The notes: generated by a model from the letters alone, not told the origin. 64,000 nucleotides of DNA from Neobacillus sp. PS3-40 (GCF_030915485.1 NZ_CP133266.1:372001-436000); one strand, 5' to 3'. Shown: positions 9,130 through 21,212, counted from the first letter of the stretch. Made by a program: numbers and translations.

Positions 9130-10524
9130 CTATGCTACTGGTTTTACATTAATGGTTTCTGCTTCCTTTTTCTTTTTAACCTTAAAACCGATATACAAAA
9201 TACCAAACCAAATTGGTGCTACGATAAGGGCTACACTCATTCCATCAATGAATGCCATTAATACAATGACCATTACTAAGAATGCTAAGGATATATAGGA
9301 AAGGTAAGGGAACAATGGCATCTTAAACTCTAACTGAGCAATTTCCTCTTTAGATTTAGCTTTCCGGAACATAATCTGAGTAACAAGGATTATCGTCCAG
9401 CTAGTTACGACAGCAACTGTTGCAACGGCTGAAATATAGAGAAATACTTTTTCTGGGACAATATAATTCAAAACGACAGCTATCATAAGCATTGAGGAAG
9501 AAAATAAAATGCCTCTGCTCGGTATTTTTGATTTGTTTAGCTTGCCGAAATATTTAGGTCCATTGTCTTGTAAAGCTAAGTTGTACAACATTCTTCCTGT
9601 ACTAAATAATCCACTGTTAAAAGCGGATAGTGCTGCAGTCAAAACTACAAAGTTAATTATATCTGCAGCGCCAGCAATCCCGATCTTGTCAAAAATCAGA
9701 ACAAATGGACTTCCTTTTGTCCCCACTTCATTCCAAGGGTATAAAGTCATCATGATTCCAAGTGCCCCGACATAAAAAATTAGGATCCGCCAAATTACAT
9801 TGTTGATTGCTGGTGGAATCACTTTTTTAGGATTACTTGCCTCACCTGCTGTAATTCCGATTAACTCGACTCCTCCGAATGAGAACATCACCATTACAAG
9901 TGAAAATAGGATTCCTTTTACTCCATTAGGCATGAATCCTCCATGTTCAAAGAGATTACCCAGCCCCATCGGAGTACCACCATTTCCGATTCCAAATAGA
10001 ATAATTCTAATTCCTGCAACAATCATTCCAATAATTGCGACAACTTTTATTAAAGCAAACCAGAATTCAAACTCTCCGAAGGCTTTAACGTTAACAAGGT
10101 TAACCCCTGTAATAAGGAGTAAAACAACTAATGCCGATAACCATTGTGGTACACTAGGAAACCAATAGTTTACATATACTCCGACAACAGTAATTTCTGC
10201 CATACCTACGACAACCCACATAAACCAATATGTCCAGCCGGTTAAATAACCTGCAAAGGATCCTATATAGCGATTAGCATATGAACTAAATGACCCCGAT
10301 ACTGGCTCAGCAACGGCCATTTCTCCTAAAGCTCTCATGATTGCAAAAATGATAATTCCACCGATTAAATATGAAACAATAATGGCCGGACCAGCCAATT
10401 GGATCGTTGCACTCGAACCATAAAACAAACCAACACCAATTGCTCCTCCTAATGCAATAAGCTGAATATGTCTGTTGCTTAATCCTCTGTCTAAACTTTC
10501 CTTTTCATGAATAATTTTCGTCAT
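9130..10524 (-). CDS. Amino acid permease, AAT/APC family
   Basis: The 464-residue, 12-segment membrane protein belongs to the amino acid transporter (AAT) branch of the APC superfamily. The TM1 signature GGAIGVGLFYGSS (residues 28-40), the GEMAVAEPVSGSF loop and the TM6 region FSFGGVELIGITAGEA are typical. The family imports neutral, aromatic, basic or proline substrates by proton symport. Its place between the E3 gene and the amino acid dehydrogenase gene suggests it takes up the amino acid degraded by this cluster. A 217-bp gap upstream leaves room for its own promoter. The exact substrate cannot be read from the sequence. Confidence 0.88.
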   Translation of the reverse strand: MTKIIHEKESLDRGLSNRHIQLIALGGAIGVGLFYGSSATIQLAGPAIIVSYLIGGIIIFAIMRALGEMAVAEPVSGSFSSYANRYIGSFAGYLTGWTYWFMWVVVGMAEITVVGVYVNYWFPSVPQWLSALVVLLLITGVNLVNVKAFGEFEFWFALIKVVAIIGMIVAGIRIILFGIGNGGTPMGLGNLFEHGGFMPNGVKGILFSLVMVMFSFGGVELIGITAGEASNPKKVIPPAINNVIWRILIFYVGALGIMMTLYPWNEVGTKGSPFVLIFDKIGIAGAADIINFVVLTAALSAFNSGLFSTGRMLYNLALQDNGPKYFGKLNKSKIPSRGILFSSSMLMIAVVLNYIVPEKVFLYISAVATVAVVTSWTIILVTQIMFRKAKSKEEIAQLEFKMPLFPYLSYISLAFLVMVIVLMAFIDGMSVALIVAPIWFGILYIGFKVKKKKEAETINVKPVA

Positions 10525-10741
10525 TCATCTAACACCCCTTTTTCAAAGTAATTTTTACATTAACTCTTGAGATGCATTTTCATGCTAAAAATTGAGGCAA
10601 TCATTTTTTTGACAAGTGGATATAAGCCTTATATTGAGTTAAAATCTTCTGCGGTGTAATTTTATCTAATTCTGCAAAGGCCTCACTTCTAATTTCTAAC
10701 TAATTAAGAGATTCATATTTTTTAAAATAAGAAATTCCCTT

Positions 10742-12148
10742 TTAAATATGAATTGGCATCCCTAAGACTAACTCAGCAGCATCCATAACAGTTTCTCCTA
10801 ATGATGGATGACTGTGAATCGTCAAGGCAATATTCTCTGCACTCACAATATTTTCAATTGCTAAAACCAATTCAGCAATAACATCACTCGCACTAATTCC
10901 GACAACTTGGGCTCCAATAAGGATATTATCTTCTTTGGTCGTGACCAAGCGTACAAATCCTTCTGTCGCATTAAGGGATAGTGCGCGACCATTTCCGCTT
11001 AATGGAAATTTAGATGCTTTAGCTTCAAATCCTTTTGCTTTGGCTTCCTCAAGGGTAAGCCCAACAGAAGCTAATTCCGGCTCTGTGAAGCAGACTGAAG
11101 GGATAGCAGCATAATCTACTGCAACATTTTTACCTGATATTGCTTCAGCAGCTACTTTTGCTTCGTAACTTGCTTTATGAGCTAAAGCTAAACCAGGTAC
11201 TACATCACCGATTGCGAATATATTGATCTTATTTGTTCTTCCTTGTTCATCAACTTCGATAAGACCTCGGTTTGTTATATTAATACCTGCTTGTCCTAAT
11301 CCAAGCTCATCTGTATTTGGGCGTCGACCTACCGTCACCATCACATAATCAGCCATAACAAATTTTTCTTTCCCATCTACTTCATACTTCACGGTTACAC
11401 CGTTTTCTGTTTCAACTGCCTCTTTTGCCATGGCATTTGTTTCAATGATTACATTTTTCTTTTTAAAGTTAGCAACGACATATTTCACCATATCTTTTTC
11501 AAAGTTTGGGAGGATAGTAGGGCTACCTTCTAGGATCACTACTTCTGAACCTAAATTAGCATATGCACCAGCCAATTCGCTGCCGATATACCCTCCGCCA
11601 ATAACGACTAACTTCTTAGGTACTTCGGTAAGATTTAGGGCACCTGATGAGTTAATAACTCTTTTGCCAAACTTAAAACCTTTTATTTCGATTGGACGAC
11701 TTCCGGTGGCAATAATGGCATGGTTAAAGGAATAGGTTTGAGCACTATCTTCCTGCATTACTCGGAGATGATGATCATCTACAAAGAAAGCCTCACCTGT
11801 TAAGATATCTACCTTATTTTTCTTAAGCAGCATTTCTACTCCTTTTGTAAGGGTGCCAACAACCACCTTATCCTTCCATTCTTGTGTTTTTGTAAAATCT
11901 AATGTGACTTCTTTTGTCATCACACCAAAGGTCTCCGAGTGCATCGCCTCCTGATAACGATGCCCTGCACTTATTAACGCTTTGGAAGGAATACATCCTA
12001 CGTTTAAACATACCCCTCCAATATGCTCTTTCTCTATAATCGCAACTGTTTGTCCCAATTGAGCTGCCCGGATTGCTGCCACATAACCGCCAGGTCCTGC
12101 TCCAATAACAACAGTGTCAAGTTCAATCGCAAAATCACCTACAACCAT
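10742..12148 (-). CDS. lpdA: Dihydrolipoyl dehydrogenase (E3)
   Basis: The 468-residue FAD flavoprotein reoxidises the dihydrolipoyl group of the E2 subunit and passes electrons to NAD. It shows the FAD motif [10 protein letters not shown] (residues 17-26), the redox-active disulfide [13 protein letters not shown], the NAD-binding motif [10 protein letters not shown] and the C-terminal HSHPSLGE motif that supplies the catalytic His-Glu pair at the dimer interface. The start lies 7 bp after the E2 stop and has GGGTGAT upstream, so it is cotranscribed with the E1/E2 genes. It corresponds in context to lpdV of bkd operons. Confidence 0.93.
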   Translation of the reverse strand: MVVGDFAIELDTVVIGAGPGGYVAAIRAAQLGQTVAIIEKEHIGGVCLNVGCIPSKALISAGHRYQEAMHSETFGVMTKEVTLDFTKTQEWKDKVVVGTLTKGVEMLLKKNKVDILTGEAFFVDDHHLRVMQEDSAQTYSFNHAIIATGSRPIEIKGFKFGKRVINSSGALNLTEVPKKLVVIGGGYIGSELAGAYANLGSEVVILEGSPTILPNFEKDMVKYVVANFKKKNVIIETNAMAKEAVETENGVTVKYEVDGKEKFVMADYVMVTVGRRPNTDELGLGQAGINITNRGLIEVDEQGRTNKINIFAIGDVVPGLALAHKASYEAKVAAEAISGKNVAVDYAAIPSVCFTEPELASVGLTLEEAKAKGFEAKASKFPLSGNGRALSLNATEGFVRLVTTKEDNILIGAQVVGISASDVIAELVLAIENIVSAENIALTIHSHPSLGETVMDAAELVLGMPIHI

Positions 12149-12155
12149 TTCTTAA

Positions 12156-13478
12156 TCACCCTTCCACTAGCAGTAATTCTGGATCTGCAATTAATTCTTT
12201 CAAGTCATTGATAGCTTGTTGTGCTGTTGCGCCGTCAATCACACGATGATCAAATGAGAAGGAAAGCTTCATAATAGGCGCTGCAACTAATTCTTTTTCT
12301 TCATTTACAACAGCTTGATATTCGATCCGTCCAATTCCTAGAATTGCTACTTCAGGATAATTAATAATAGGCGTAGACCAAACTCCATTCGTTGCGATAC
12401 CCCCAACATTTGTAATTGTAGATGAGCCATTTCTCATATCTTGAGAACGTAATTCCCCATTCTGTGCTTTAGCGCCATATTCCGAGATTTCCTTTGCAAT
12501 CGTTAGAATACTCTTCATATTTGCATCCTTAATATTGGGAACAAATAGTCCAGTATCCGTACTAGTTGCTATACCAATATTAAAATAATTTTTATAAACA
12601 ATTTCATCTGTTGATTCGTCAATAGAAGAATTCAAGGCAGGATATTCTCGTAAAATAGCTACTAATGCTTTAACGATATATGGCATATACGTCAATTTGA
12701 TTCCTTTTTTGGCCGCTCTTTCCTTGAACTTCTTACGATGGTCGATCAATTTAGAAACATCTACTCCATCAAAGACCGTTACATGTGGAGCTGTAGATTT
12801 ACTCTTTACCATGGCTTTTGCAATAGCCTTACGAGTTGGCGACATTTTTTCTCTTCTTTCCAAGCCTTGTTGTGCAGAAATTGGAGCTTCTTTTACTTGG
12901 TTAGAAGCAGTTACATTAATTCGTTCGTTAACTTGCTCAATAATTTGAACAGTTTCATTTACTACAACTGTTGATTCGCGGGATATAAACATATCGATGT
13001 CTTGCTTTGTTACACGATTGTTTTTCCCTGTTGGGGTTACTGAACAAAGGTCTACTCCTTTTTCACGTGCATACCTGCGAATAGATGGAATTGCCAACAA
13101 TCGGATATCAATATTTACTTTTCCAGAACGACTCCCTGTATCAACAGATTTTGCTTTCTTTTCATCTACAACCACTTTATTTTCATGAGCAGTCGACTGA
13201 GTTTTTGTAGCAGAGGGGTTTGCTTTATCCTTTCCTTTTGCTCCGTCTAATTCGATTTCTACGATGACATCTCCTACTTTTGCAACGGTTCCTTCTTCTA
13301 CTAAAATATTTGTTATTGTTCCTGTTACAGGTGATGGCAATTCTACTACCATCTTGTCATTTTGTACTTCCATCAAGGCTTCATCTTCATCGATATGGTC
13401 TCCGACCTTAACCATCCATTTAACTATTTCACTCTCGGCAATTCCTTCCCCAATATCGGGTAATGTAAATTGAAACAT
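12156..13478 (-). CDS. Dihydrolipoamide acyltransferase (E2) of a 2-oxoacid dehydrogenase complex
   Basis: The 440-residue protein has an N-terminal lipoyl domain with the lipoylated Lys42 in NDKM and a lysine- and valine-rich linker. An E3-binding domain follows (AIPSIRRYAREKG, about residues 125-160), and then the acyltransferase domain ending in the catalytic HRVIDG motif (about 412). It transfers the acyl group made by E1 to CoA and forms the core of the complex. It is located between the E1 beta and E3 genes with gaps of 30 and 7 bp. The acyl specificity (branched-chain, acetyl or aryl-acetyl) cannot be decided from motifs. Confidence 0.92.
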   Translation of the reverse strand: MFQFTLPDIGEGIAESEIVKWMVKVGDHIDEDEALMEVQNDKMVVELPSPVTGTITNILVEEGTVAKVGDVIVEIELDGAKGKDKANPSATKTQSTAHENKVVVDEKKAKSVDTGSRSGKVNIDIRLLAIPSIRRYAREKGVDLCSVTPTGKNNRVTKQDIDMFISRESTVVVNETVQIIEQVNERINVTASNQVKEAPISAQQGLERREKMSPTRKAIAKAMVKSKSTAPHVTVFDGVDVSKLIDHRKKFKERAAKKGIKLTYMPYIVKALVAILREYPALNSSIDESTDEIVYKNYFNIGIATSTDTGLFVPNIKDANMKSILTIAKEISEYGAKAQNGELRSQDMRNGSSTITNVGGIATNGVWSTPIINYPEVAILGIGRIEYQAVVNEEKELVAAPIMKLSFSFDHRVIDGATAQQAINDLKELIADPELLLVEG

Positions 13479-13508
13479 GACTGTGAGGCTCCTTTCTTTA
13501 TCAAAATT

Positions 13509-14486
13509 CTAGAAATTATACACTTCGTTAATTTTCGCTTCAATTGCGGAAGCATCTGGAAGCCAGATCTCTTCTGCCTGACCAAATGGGAATACAGTAT
13601 CAGGTGCAGTCACTCGACTTACGGGCGCTTCAAGGTGCAAGAAAATCCTCTCAGCAATTTCAGACATCACACTTCCCATTATTCCTGCTTGGCGTTGTGC
13701 CTCTTGCACAGCAACAACACGTCCTGTCTTTTTGACAGAAACAATAATCGTTTCCATATCTACCGGTGCCACTGTTCTTAAATCAATCACTTCGACAGAG
13801 ATATTTTCCTTTTCGAGATTCTCTGCAGCTTTTAGTGCCTCATGTACCATTGCACCATAAGTAATAACAGTTACATCTGTTCCTTCTTTAGTAATTGCCG
13901 CTTTATCAAGTGGGACGGTATATACTTCATCGGGAACTTCCGTACGGAATGAACGATAAAGCTTTAAATGCTCTAAAAAGATAACCGGGTCATTACTGCG
14001 AATAGAAGAAATTAATAAACCCTTTGCATCATAAGGATTACTTGGGATGACTACACGCAAGCCAGGTGATTGGGCTACTATTCCTTCAAGACTATCTGAG
14101 TGAAGCTCAGGTGTATGAACACCACCGCCAAAAGGTGCCCGAATGGTGACAGGAACGGAACGCGTGCCCCCCATTCTATAACGAATTCTGGACAATTGGC
14201 CCATGATTGCATCCATTGCTTCAAATGAAAAACCGAAAAATTGAATTTCAGGAACAGGACGATACCCTGCTAAAGCTAAACCTAGTGAAGCACCAACTAT
14301 AACTGATTCTGCCAATGGGGTATCAAAAACACGTTCTTCTCCAAACTTCTCTAGAAGGCCTTCTGTTGCACGGAAAACACCACCGTTTAAGCCAATATCT
14401 TCACCGAAGATTAGTATTTCTTCATCTCGTTCCATCTCTTGACTAAGTGCTTCTGTAATGGCCTGTACCATTGTTTTTTGTGACAT
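13509..14486 (-). CDS. 2-oxoacid dehydrogenase E1 beta subunit
   Basis: The 325-residue transketolase-type subunit has the expected N-terminal [14 protein letters not shown] motif, FDTPLAES, and the C-terminal transketolase domain with [11 protein letters not shown] and [12 protein letters not shown]. With the alpha subunit it decarboxylates a 2-oxoacid on thiamine diphosphate and reductively acylates E2. It starts 3 bp after the alpha gene stop, which implies translational coupling. Length and motifs match both PdhB and BkdAB, which are hard to separate by eye. Confidence 0.92.
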   Translation of the reverse strand: MSQKTMVQAITEALSQEMERDEEILIFGEDIGLNGGVFRATEGLLEKFGEERVFDTPLAESVIVGASLGLALAGYRPVPEIQFFGFSFEAMDAIMGQLSRIRYRMGGTRSVPVTIRAPFGGGVHTPELHSDSLEGIVAQSPGLRVVIPSNPYDAKGLLISSIRSNDPVIFLEHLKLYRSFRTEVPDEVYTVPLDKAAITKEGTDVTVITYGAMVHEALKAAENLEKENISVEVIDLRTVAPVDMETIIVSVKKTGRVVAVQEAQRQAGIMGSVMSEIAERIFLHLEAPVSRVTAPDTVFPFGQAEEIWLPDASAIEAKINEVYNF

Positions 14487-14489
14487 ATT

Positions 14490-16198
<1,709 letters not shown>

Positions 16199-17101
16199 AT
16201 GGATATTAGACAGTTACGTTATTTCATTGCAATTGCAAATGCTAAAAGTTATTCGATTGCAGCGAAAAGTTTGTTTGTAACTCAACCAACCTTAACCTGG
16301 ACAATACAAAAGTTAGAGACAGATTTGAATACTAAACTCTTCTATCATTCTGAAAGAGTGATTGAACTAACAGAAAACGGAAAACTTCTATATGAATATG
16401 GAAAGAATATTGTGAAGGAAATAGATGATTTAACGAGAGTGATTCGAGGAAATGAAAATACAGTTAATGGAAAACTTAAAGTTGGCTTAACCGTACTCTT
16501 TTCAATCCTATACATGCAATCTATTGCCGAATTTATTTCTTCTCATTCCAATATTGAAATTACATTAATTCAAAAAGGATCAAAACGGATCCAGGAAATG
16601 GTTTCATCTGGAGAATTGGATTTGGGATTGGTTTCATTTCCTATATATTACGATAACTTAGAAGTTGAACCATTCATCACACCACTACCACCATACAATG
16701 TGTCTGTCGTTGTAAGCAAAGATAACCCACTTGCTTCACGAAAATCACTAAAGATAAAAGACTTAAAAGAGGAAGCATTCAGTGTTTTGTCTACTGATTT
16801 TATTTTGGGAAATTTAATTTTTGATCGATGCAATGAAGTTGGATTTGAACCACATGTTATATTTTCAAATGAAAACTGGGAAGTTCTGTTAGAAAATGTG
16901 GCTATCACAAATAGCATTACATTATTACCAACTGAATTTTCAAATACTGCAGCACGTAAAGACGTTAAATGGATCCAACTTGAAGATAAAATAAACCAAA
17001 TTGATATTGGCCTTGTAAAACGGAAAAAGGAAAAATTATCGCAACCAAATTTACTGTTCTGCCAAGCCATTAAACAAAGGAACGGGCTTAGCAAGAAATA
17101 A
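16199..17101 (+). CDS. LysR family transcriptional regulator
   Basis: The 300-residue regulator has the N-terminal winged HTH typical of the family (MDIRQLRYFIAIANAKSYS, then AAKSLFVTQPTLT as the recognition region). A substrate-binding domain from about residue 90 resembles those of regulators of the CysL/CynR type. AAGGAG lies 8 nt before the ATG. It is transcribed away from the 2-oxoacid dehydrogenase cluster, an arrangement usual for a LysR protein controlling its divergent neighbour, and it replaces the sigma-54 activator BkdR found beside bkd genes in B. subtilis. The inducer is unknown; an amino acid or 2-oxoacid is plausible. Confidence 0.9.
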   Translation: MDIRQLRYFIAIANAKSYSIAAKSLFVTQPTLTWTIQKLETDLNTKLFYHSERVIELTENGKLLYEYGKNIVKEIDDLTRVIRGNENTVNGKLKVGLTVLFSILYMQSIAEFISSHSNIEITLIQKGSKRIQEMVSSGELDLGLVSFPIYYDNLEVEPFITPLPPYNVSVVVSKDNPLASRKSLKIKDLKEEAFSVLSTDFILGNLIFDRCNEVGFEPHVIFSNENWEVLLENVAITNSITLLPTEFSNTAARKDVKWIQLEDKINQIDIGLVKRKKEKLSQPNLLFCQAIKQRNGLSKK

Positions 17102-17276
17102 AAATTGAAGAAACTCTTAAAAATCAAAGAGATTGATTTTTCATAATCACTATTTTACATATAATCGCATCAAATCTAACTATTTCCATTGGTTCTATTG
17201 GTTGTTAAGACTACATCTTAATAAGAAAATCACAATAAAAAAAAATAGTCATATCACACTGATTTTACTAAACGAA

Positions 17277-17314
17277 AAAAATGCTCAGAGCTTTTATATT
17301 CTGAGCATTTTTTA
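17277..17314. terminator. Bidirectional terminator after the LysR gene
   Basis: A perfect stem ATGCTCAGA / TCTGAGCAT with a 10-nt loop is flanked by A and T runs on both sides. It serves the LysR gene and the converging gene at 17355-17843. Confidence 0.88.
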
Positions 17315-17354
17315 TTGGACTTCTCTAACTTAAGCAATCGTTTATGTAATAAAT

Positions 17355-17843
17355 CTATAAGGCATTACAATCTAAATTTTCAATTGAGACATTTAGATCG
17401 TCTATGCCACCTTTAAAAGCCAACTCATTACATGTTCCATCTTTTTTTTGAATTTTTAAGTTAAAATTAACAACGATATCATCCATACGTTTTTGTTTTT
17501 CAAAAACATATTGATTCACTAAGTCCATTACGGTTGGAAGTAAATTCACATCTTTAATATACAGATTTGGTAACCAAAGTTCATAGGAGTGGAAATTTAG
17601 AACAGTTAGTTCACCCTCATTTTCAAGAATTTCTATTTTCGCATTTGATGGGTTATTCCCCAATGCAAATTTGTAAAATGTCTTGGTATCTGGTTTAAAT
17701 GCTTTGGTTATCCCTTCAATCTTTCCAATATCAGGTACTAAAATAATATCTGCACCTTTAATTCTTACCTTTGTTTCATCAGAAAATAAGTCTAATTCCA
17801 ACCATTTGTTTAAACTCTCAGCTGATTCATATATTTTTAACAT
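17355..17843 (-). CDS. Hypothetical protein
   Basis: The 162-residue cytoplasmic protein has no signal peptide, membrane segment or recognised domain. It is a mixed alpha/beta sequence with acidic stretches and a Cys near both ends of the last third. The start at 17843 is chosen because GGAGGG lies 5-6 nt before it; an upstream in-frame ATG at 17864 has no ribosome binding site. It stands alone between a LysR gene and a histidine kinase gene. No function is proposed. Confidence 0.7.
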   Translation of the reverse strand: MLKIYESAESLNKWLELDLFSDETKVRIKGADIILVPDIGKIEGITKAFKPDTKTFYKFALGNNPSNAKIEILENEGELTVLNFHSYELWLPNLYIKDVNLLPTVMDLVNQYVFEKQKRMDDIVVNFNLKIQKKDGTCNELAFKGGIDDLNVSIENLDCNAL

Positions 17844-18253
17844 AACTTCCCTCCGTATTTCCATTCCTATCTAGGATATTTCGCTAGCATTGTTACTAAA
17901 CCTAGTCTCATTTAAAATTAACATATAAAAGGCACTTCCATCTACTTTGAAGTAAAAAATGCTGACTCATTGGGAACCTAAATATTTTTCCATTCTTAGT
18001 TTATTGATATTTGGTGGAAATTAATCTAATGAAATAAGAAGGAAAAGGTGAATTAGTGTGGAATAATGTTATGTGTAAAACGCTTGGAAAAGTAAGGTAA
18101 TTAACAGTAATTGTTTGGATACTCTCATAGTTTGTATCGCAATGCAAAGTATCCTTCACAAATTAGTAGAAAATTAGATTTATTTTATTGTTTAAATAAC
18201 CTCAGAGTTTGGTAATCTAGAACTAGAATAAATTATGTATAAGGATGAATTTG
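17844..18253. other. Divergent intergenic region
   Basis: About 400 bp of AT-rich DNA between divergently transcribed genes. No ORF, clear hairpin or operator was recognised. Confidence 0.4.
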
Positions 18254-19471
18254 ATGAGGGATTTAAATAGTCAGTTGGATTTTAGGTATTATCGTATAAT
18301 AATTGCCTTAATCAATGTATTAATGGTATTAGGGTTACTTGATGGATTTATGCGTGGTATCCATTGGGAATATTTTGTTCATCTCCTATTAGTCTTAATC
18401 CTATCAATTTCATTATGGATTTATCCTAAAAAAGAGACCAACTTTATGAAGGTCATTATCGTAATAGAATCAATAGTATATTTATATAGCCTTTTTATTT
18501 TTTACCCAGATATTTCATCATCATTTATGTTGTTATGTTTGATTCCAGGAATTTCGATATTATTTTTCCTTCCCAGGCTGTTCTACTTTTCACTAATAAT
18601 AAACATTCTTTTCATGACTATTATATTTAGCTATATTTCACTGGTTGATAAAGGTGAATCTTACTCCTATTTATATATGGACTTGCCAGGGAATGTCATT
18701 AATTTTTTAGCGAGCCAGGCGGTTTTGTATATTATTTTTTATTTATCACTTACAAGATTAAAGAACCAACAATTATACTATGAACAGGTTCAACAAGCAG
18801 AACGCTTAAAGACTACTGGACAATTAGCGGCCGCAGTTGCTCATGAAATTAGAAACCCAATTACAGTTGTTAAAGGTTTTCTCCAATTTTATCAAGAGGA
18901 TCAGTCATTTAGTAAAAACAAACAAGAACATTTTGCGATGATGTTAGAAGAGTTACAAATTGCAGAAGCTGTTATTTCGGATTTCTTATCTGTTGCAAAG
19001 CCAAAAAATGAAATTGAATCGCATACAATTAATGTAAAAGATGCACTTCAGGTTGTTGCTGAATTAATTAATTCATATGCCTTACTAAATAATGTTACTT
19101 TGAAATTAGTTGTGGAAGAGAATTTTTATATTGCATGTAGTTTAATAGAATTTAAACAATTATTAATAAATTTGTTAAAAAATGCAATCGAAGCATCTCC
19201 ATTTGGGGCCCCTTTAATTATCCAAGCAAAAGAACAGAATAATTACGTAAAAATAAATTTGATTGACTCTGGGAATGGAATGACTGAGGATGAACTTAAA
19301 TCAATTGGAATGCCTTTTTATTCATTAAAAAGTAAAGGAACTGGCCTAGGTCTGATGATTTGTTTCAATATCGTACATAGGTATAATGGCAGCATCCAAT
19401 TCCAAAGTGAAATAGGAAAGGGAACAAACGTTACCGTTAAATTTCCTTCTATAAAATATATCGAAAAATAA
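18254..19471 (+). CDS. Membrane sensor histidine kinase, KinB-like
   Basis: The 405-residue protein has six hydrophobic segments in residues 10-180, with almost no extracellular domain. A HisKA domain follows with phospho-acceptor His in AVAHEIRNPITVVKG, then an HATPase domain with N-box NLLKNAIEA, G1 DSGNGM and G2 GTGLGL. This layout resembles the Bacillus sporulation kinase KinB, which feeds the Spo0 phosphorelay. There is no response-regulator gene nearby, also typical of phosphorelay kinases. The ATG at 18254 has AAGGA 8 nt upstream; the ATG at 18245 lies directly on that site and is less likely. The input signal is unknown. Confidence 0.85.
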   Translation: MRDLNSQLDFRYYRIIIALINVLMVLGLLDGFMRGIHWEYFVHLLLVLILSISLWIYPKKETNFMKVIIVIESIVYLYSLFIFYPDISSSFMLLCLIPGISILFFLPRLFYFSLIINILFMTIIFSYISLVDKGESYSYLYMDLPGNVINFLASQAVLYIIFYLSLTRLKNQQLYYEQVQQAERLKTTGQLAAAVAHEIRNPITVVKGFLQFYQEDQSFSKNKQEHFAMMLEELQIAEAVISDFLSVAKPKNEIESHTINVKDALQVVAELINSYALLNNVTLKLVVEENFYIACSLIEFKQLLINLLKNAIEASPFGAPLIIQAKEQNNYVKINLIDSGNGMTEDELKSIGMPFYSLKSKGTGLGLMICFNIVHRYNGSIQFQSEIGKGTNVTVKFPSIKYIEK

Positions 19472-19473
19472 TA

Positions 19474-19502
19474 AAAGGATAAAACCATGATGATTTTATC
19501 CT
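19474..19502. terminator. Shared terminator between kinase and monooxygenase genes
   Basis: GGATAAAA pairs with TTTTATCC over an 11-nt loop. On the minus strand the stem is followed by TTTTATTATTTTT, so it mainly serves the FAD monooxygenase gene. Confidence 0.65.
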
Positions 19503-19514
19503 CTAAACATTTGG

Positions 19515-20612
19515 CTAAAGAGCATGTTGAACAAAATTTTCGGAAAATGTTTTTTCTTCTTCAATCTGCATTTCTTGCTGTTTTTCAATTTCTGCTCTTC
19601 TACTTTCTTCGAATATTGATAATCTCTCTGCACTACTATTTTTTTCATCAAGAGCTTTTATCAAGGTTGGAGCTAATACATGTGCATCTTTCATGGCACA
19701 GTTAATTCCGATTGCACCTGTTGGAGTCATCGTATGAGCAGCATCTCCTATGATCACCAACCCATCCTTTACCCATGTTTCACAATGAGAACTGTGTACG
19801 TTTAAACAAACGAAATTATTCCACGAATGAAGATGCTTTAAAGCAATCTCTTTTAATTCAGGAAGAGTCTCAATTAATGGTTCAAGAAATGAAAGAAAGG
19901 GCTCTTTTTTTAATGCCGCAAAGGAGCCATCTTTAATGTTCCAGCCAATTTGGATAAATCCTCCCGTTTGGGTGAACAATGCAAGCTGATGGCCATTCAC
20001 TAGCAGCATTCTTGTGGTTGGCTCCCACCCAAATGGTGCGGGAATTTTCGTCCACAATACATCATATCCATGATTCATAATTTTCACTGGTAGATTTGCA
20101 AGCTTTCTTACAGTTGAAAAGCGCCCGTCAGCTCCTACAATGATAGAGCATTTTATGATAAATTCTTTTCCATCCTGATTTGCTCTAACACCCGTATAAA
20201 ATCCTTTTTCATCTTGAACCAATTCTGTTACGGTTGTGTTCAAAAGGAGACGATAATTTTTATAGTGCTTTGATTCTTGAACAACTGTTTTTAGTAAATG
20301 TGACTGAGGAACATGAATTCCGACATGATCCTCATTTAGTGATGGTGTAATCGTTTTAACAAGTTGTTTTCCTGCAAAGAATTCCACCTTGCTCATTTTG
20401 AGAATTCCTTGCTCCTCAATCTTTTCAAACAATTTATGTTCTTTCAAAAGAAATTCTGTTTCAGCATTAATATGTTCCCCTCTAAATTCCCTGTTTTTTC
20501 CGGAAGAACGTTCAATGAGAACTGTAGATATACCCTTCTTAGCTAGTAAATAACCAAGGAATGCCCCTGCTGGCCCGCAACCAACAATGCAAACATCTGC
20601 TTGTACATTCAT
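19515..20612 (-). CDS. FAD-dependent monooxygenase (PHBH/UbiH type)
   Basis: The 365-residue class A flavoprotein has the N-terminal dinucleotide motif VGCGPAGAFLGYLLA, the middle DG motif IVGADGRFSTVRKLA and the GD motif GDAAHTMTPTGAIGIN, which contacts the FAD ribityl chain. Such enzymes hydroxylate aromatic or quinone-like substrates using NAD(P)H and oxygen. No substrate-specific feature or pathway neighbour is visible. It converges on the histidine kinase gene and appears monocistronic. Confidence 0.85.
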   Translation of the reverse strand: MNVQADVCIVGCGPAGAFLGYLLAKKGISTVLIERSSGKNREFRGEHINAETEFLLKEHKLFEKIEEQGILKMSKVEFFAGKQLVKTITPSLNEDHVGIHVPQSHLLKTVVQESKHYKNYRLLLNTTVTELVQDEKGFYTGVRANQDGKEFIIKCSIIVGADGRFSTVRKLANLPVKIMNHGYDVLWTKIPAPFGWEPTTRMLLVNGHQLALFTQTGGFIQIGWNIKDGSFAALKKEPFLSFLEPLIETLPELKEIALKHLHSWNNFVCLNVHSSHCETWVKDGLVIIGDAAHTMTPTGAIGINCAMKDAHVLAPTLIKALDEKNSSAERLSIFEESRRAEIEKQQEMQIEEEKTFSENFVQHAL

Positions 20613-20778
20613 TCTGACCCACCCTTTAGCCTGGCTTATCTATTAGGATACACTTCTCAATTAAGAAATGGAATTATACTCACTCATTAGGCATGAATAG
20701 TGATTGGATTACTAAAATTTTTTTTAGATAAAGGCTGTTAAAGGTAATGTTGATATTTGATACCTGCCCGAATTCTTA

Positions 20779-20998
20779 ATAGGCGAAAAAATTCCTCTTA
20801 ATTAGTAAATTGGATTAAAAACAGCTTAGATAGACGGAGAGTTTCCGCCTATTGACTCAAAAACCGCGAAAATGAGGGGCTTTGCATTGAGTAACCGGAA
20901 AAACTCCGCTTATACAACCCGAAACGAGCTCTATTCTGCATTTAACCGAAAAATATCCGCTTATTTTATTTTCGTTGGTTTCTCGAATTACTCGAGTA
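20779..20998. repeat. Array of about four degenerate ~55-bp units
   Basis: The units share a core like CCGGAAAAACTCCGCTTAT. Variants stand at about 20782, 20834, 20895 and 20946 with spacings of 51-59 bp. Each core is itself a small inverted repeat (CGGA...TCCG). No coding capacity fits all units. Confidence 0.55.
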
Positions 20999-21100
20999 AA
21001 GATTGCCGTTATTCCTACTTTAAAAATGGCTCTGTTAAACAATAAGGTCTTATAACGCCATCGAAATCCCTTATTTATATATCCCCTTTAGAACAACAGT

Positions 21101-21142
21101 TCATTACTATTAAATATCAACATAAATATTTAATAGTAATGA
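21101..21142. repeat. 17-bp perfect inverted repeat
   Basis: TCATTACTATTAAATAT (21101-21117) and its exact complement (21126-21142) flank an 8-nt loop. The stem is AT-rich and has no T tract, so a plain terminator is unlikely. Confidence 0.7.
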
Positions 21143-21173
21143 AAAACAACAATGAAGTTTAAAAGAGCTTAGA

Positions 21174-21212
21174 TAAAAAAAGACCGATGGTGCTGGAAAC
21201 ACCGAGCGGTCA
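21174..21212 (-). terminator. Terminator after the DUF438 gene
   Basis: On the minus strand GACCG-(C)-T-(C)-GGTG pairs with CACC-A-(T)-CGGTC and is followed by seven T residues. Confidence 0.8.

Noticed and set aside
17133-17333. 66-codon plus-strand ORF after the LysR gene
   Set aside because: It has no ribosome binding site and runs through a strong bidirectional terminator.
18254-19471. Two-component pair with a neighbouring response regulator
   Set aside because: No receiver-domain gene is present near the kinase; a phosphorelay role is more likely.
20857-21042. 61-codon minus-strand ORF
   Set aside because: It consists of the degenerate tandem units and has no ribosome binding site.
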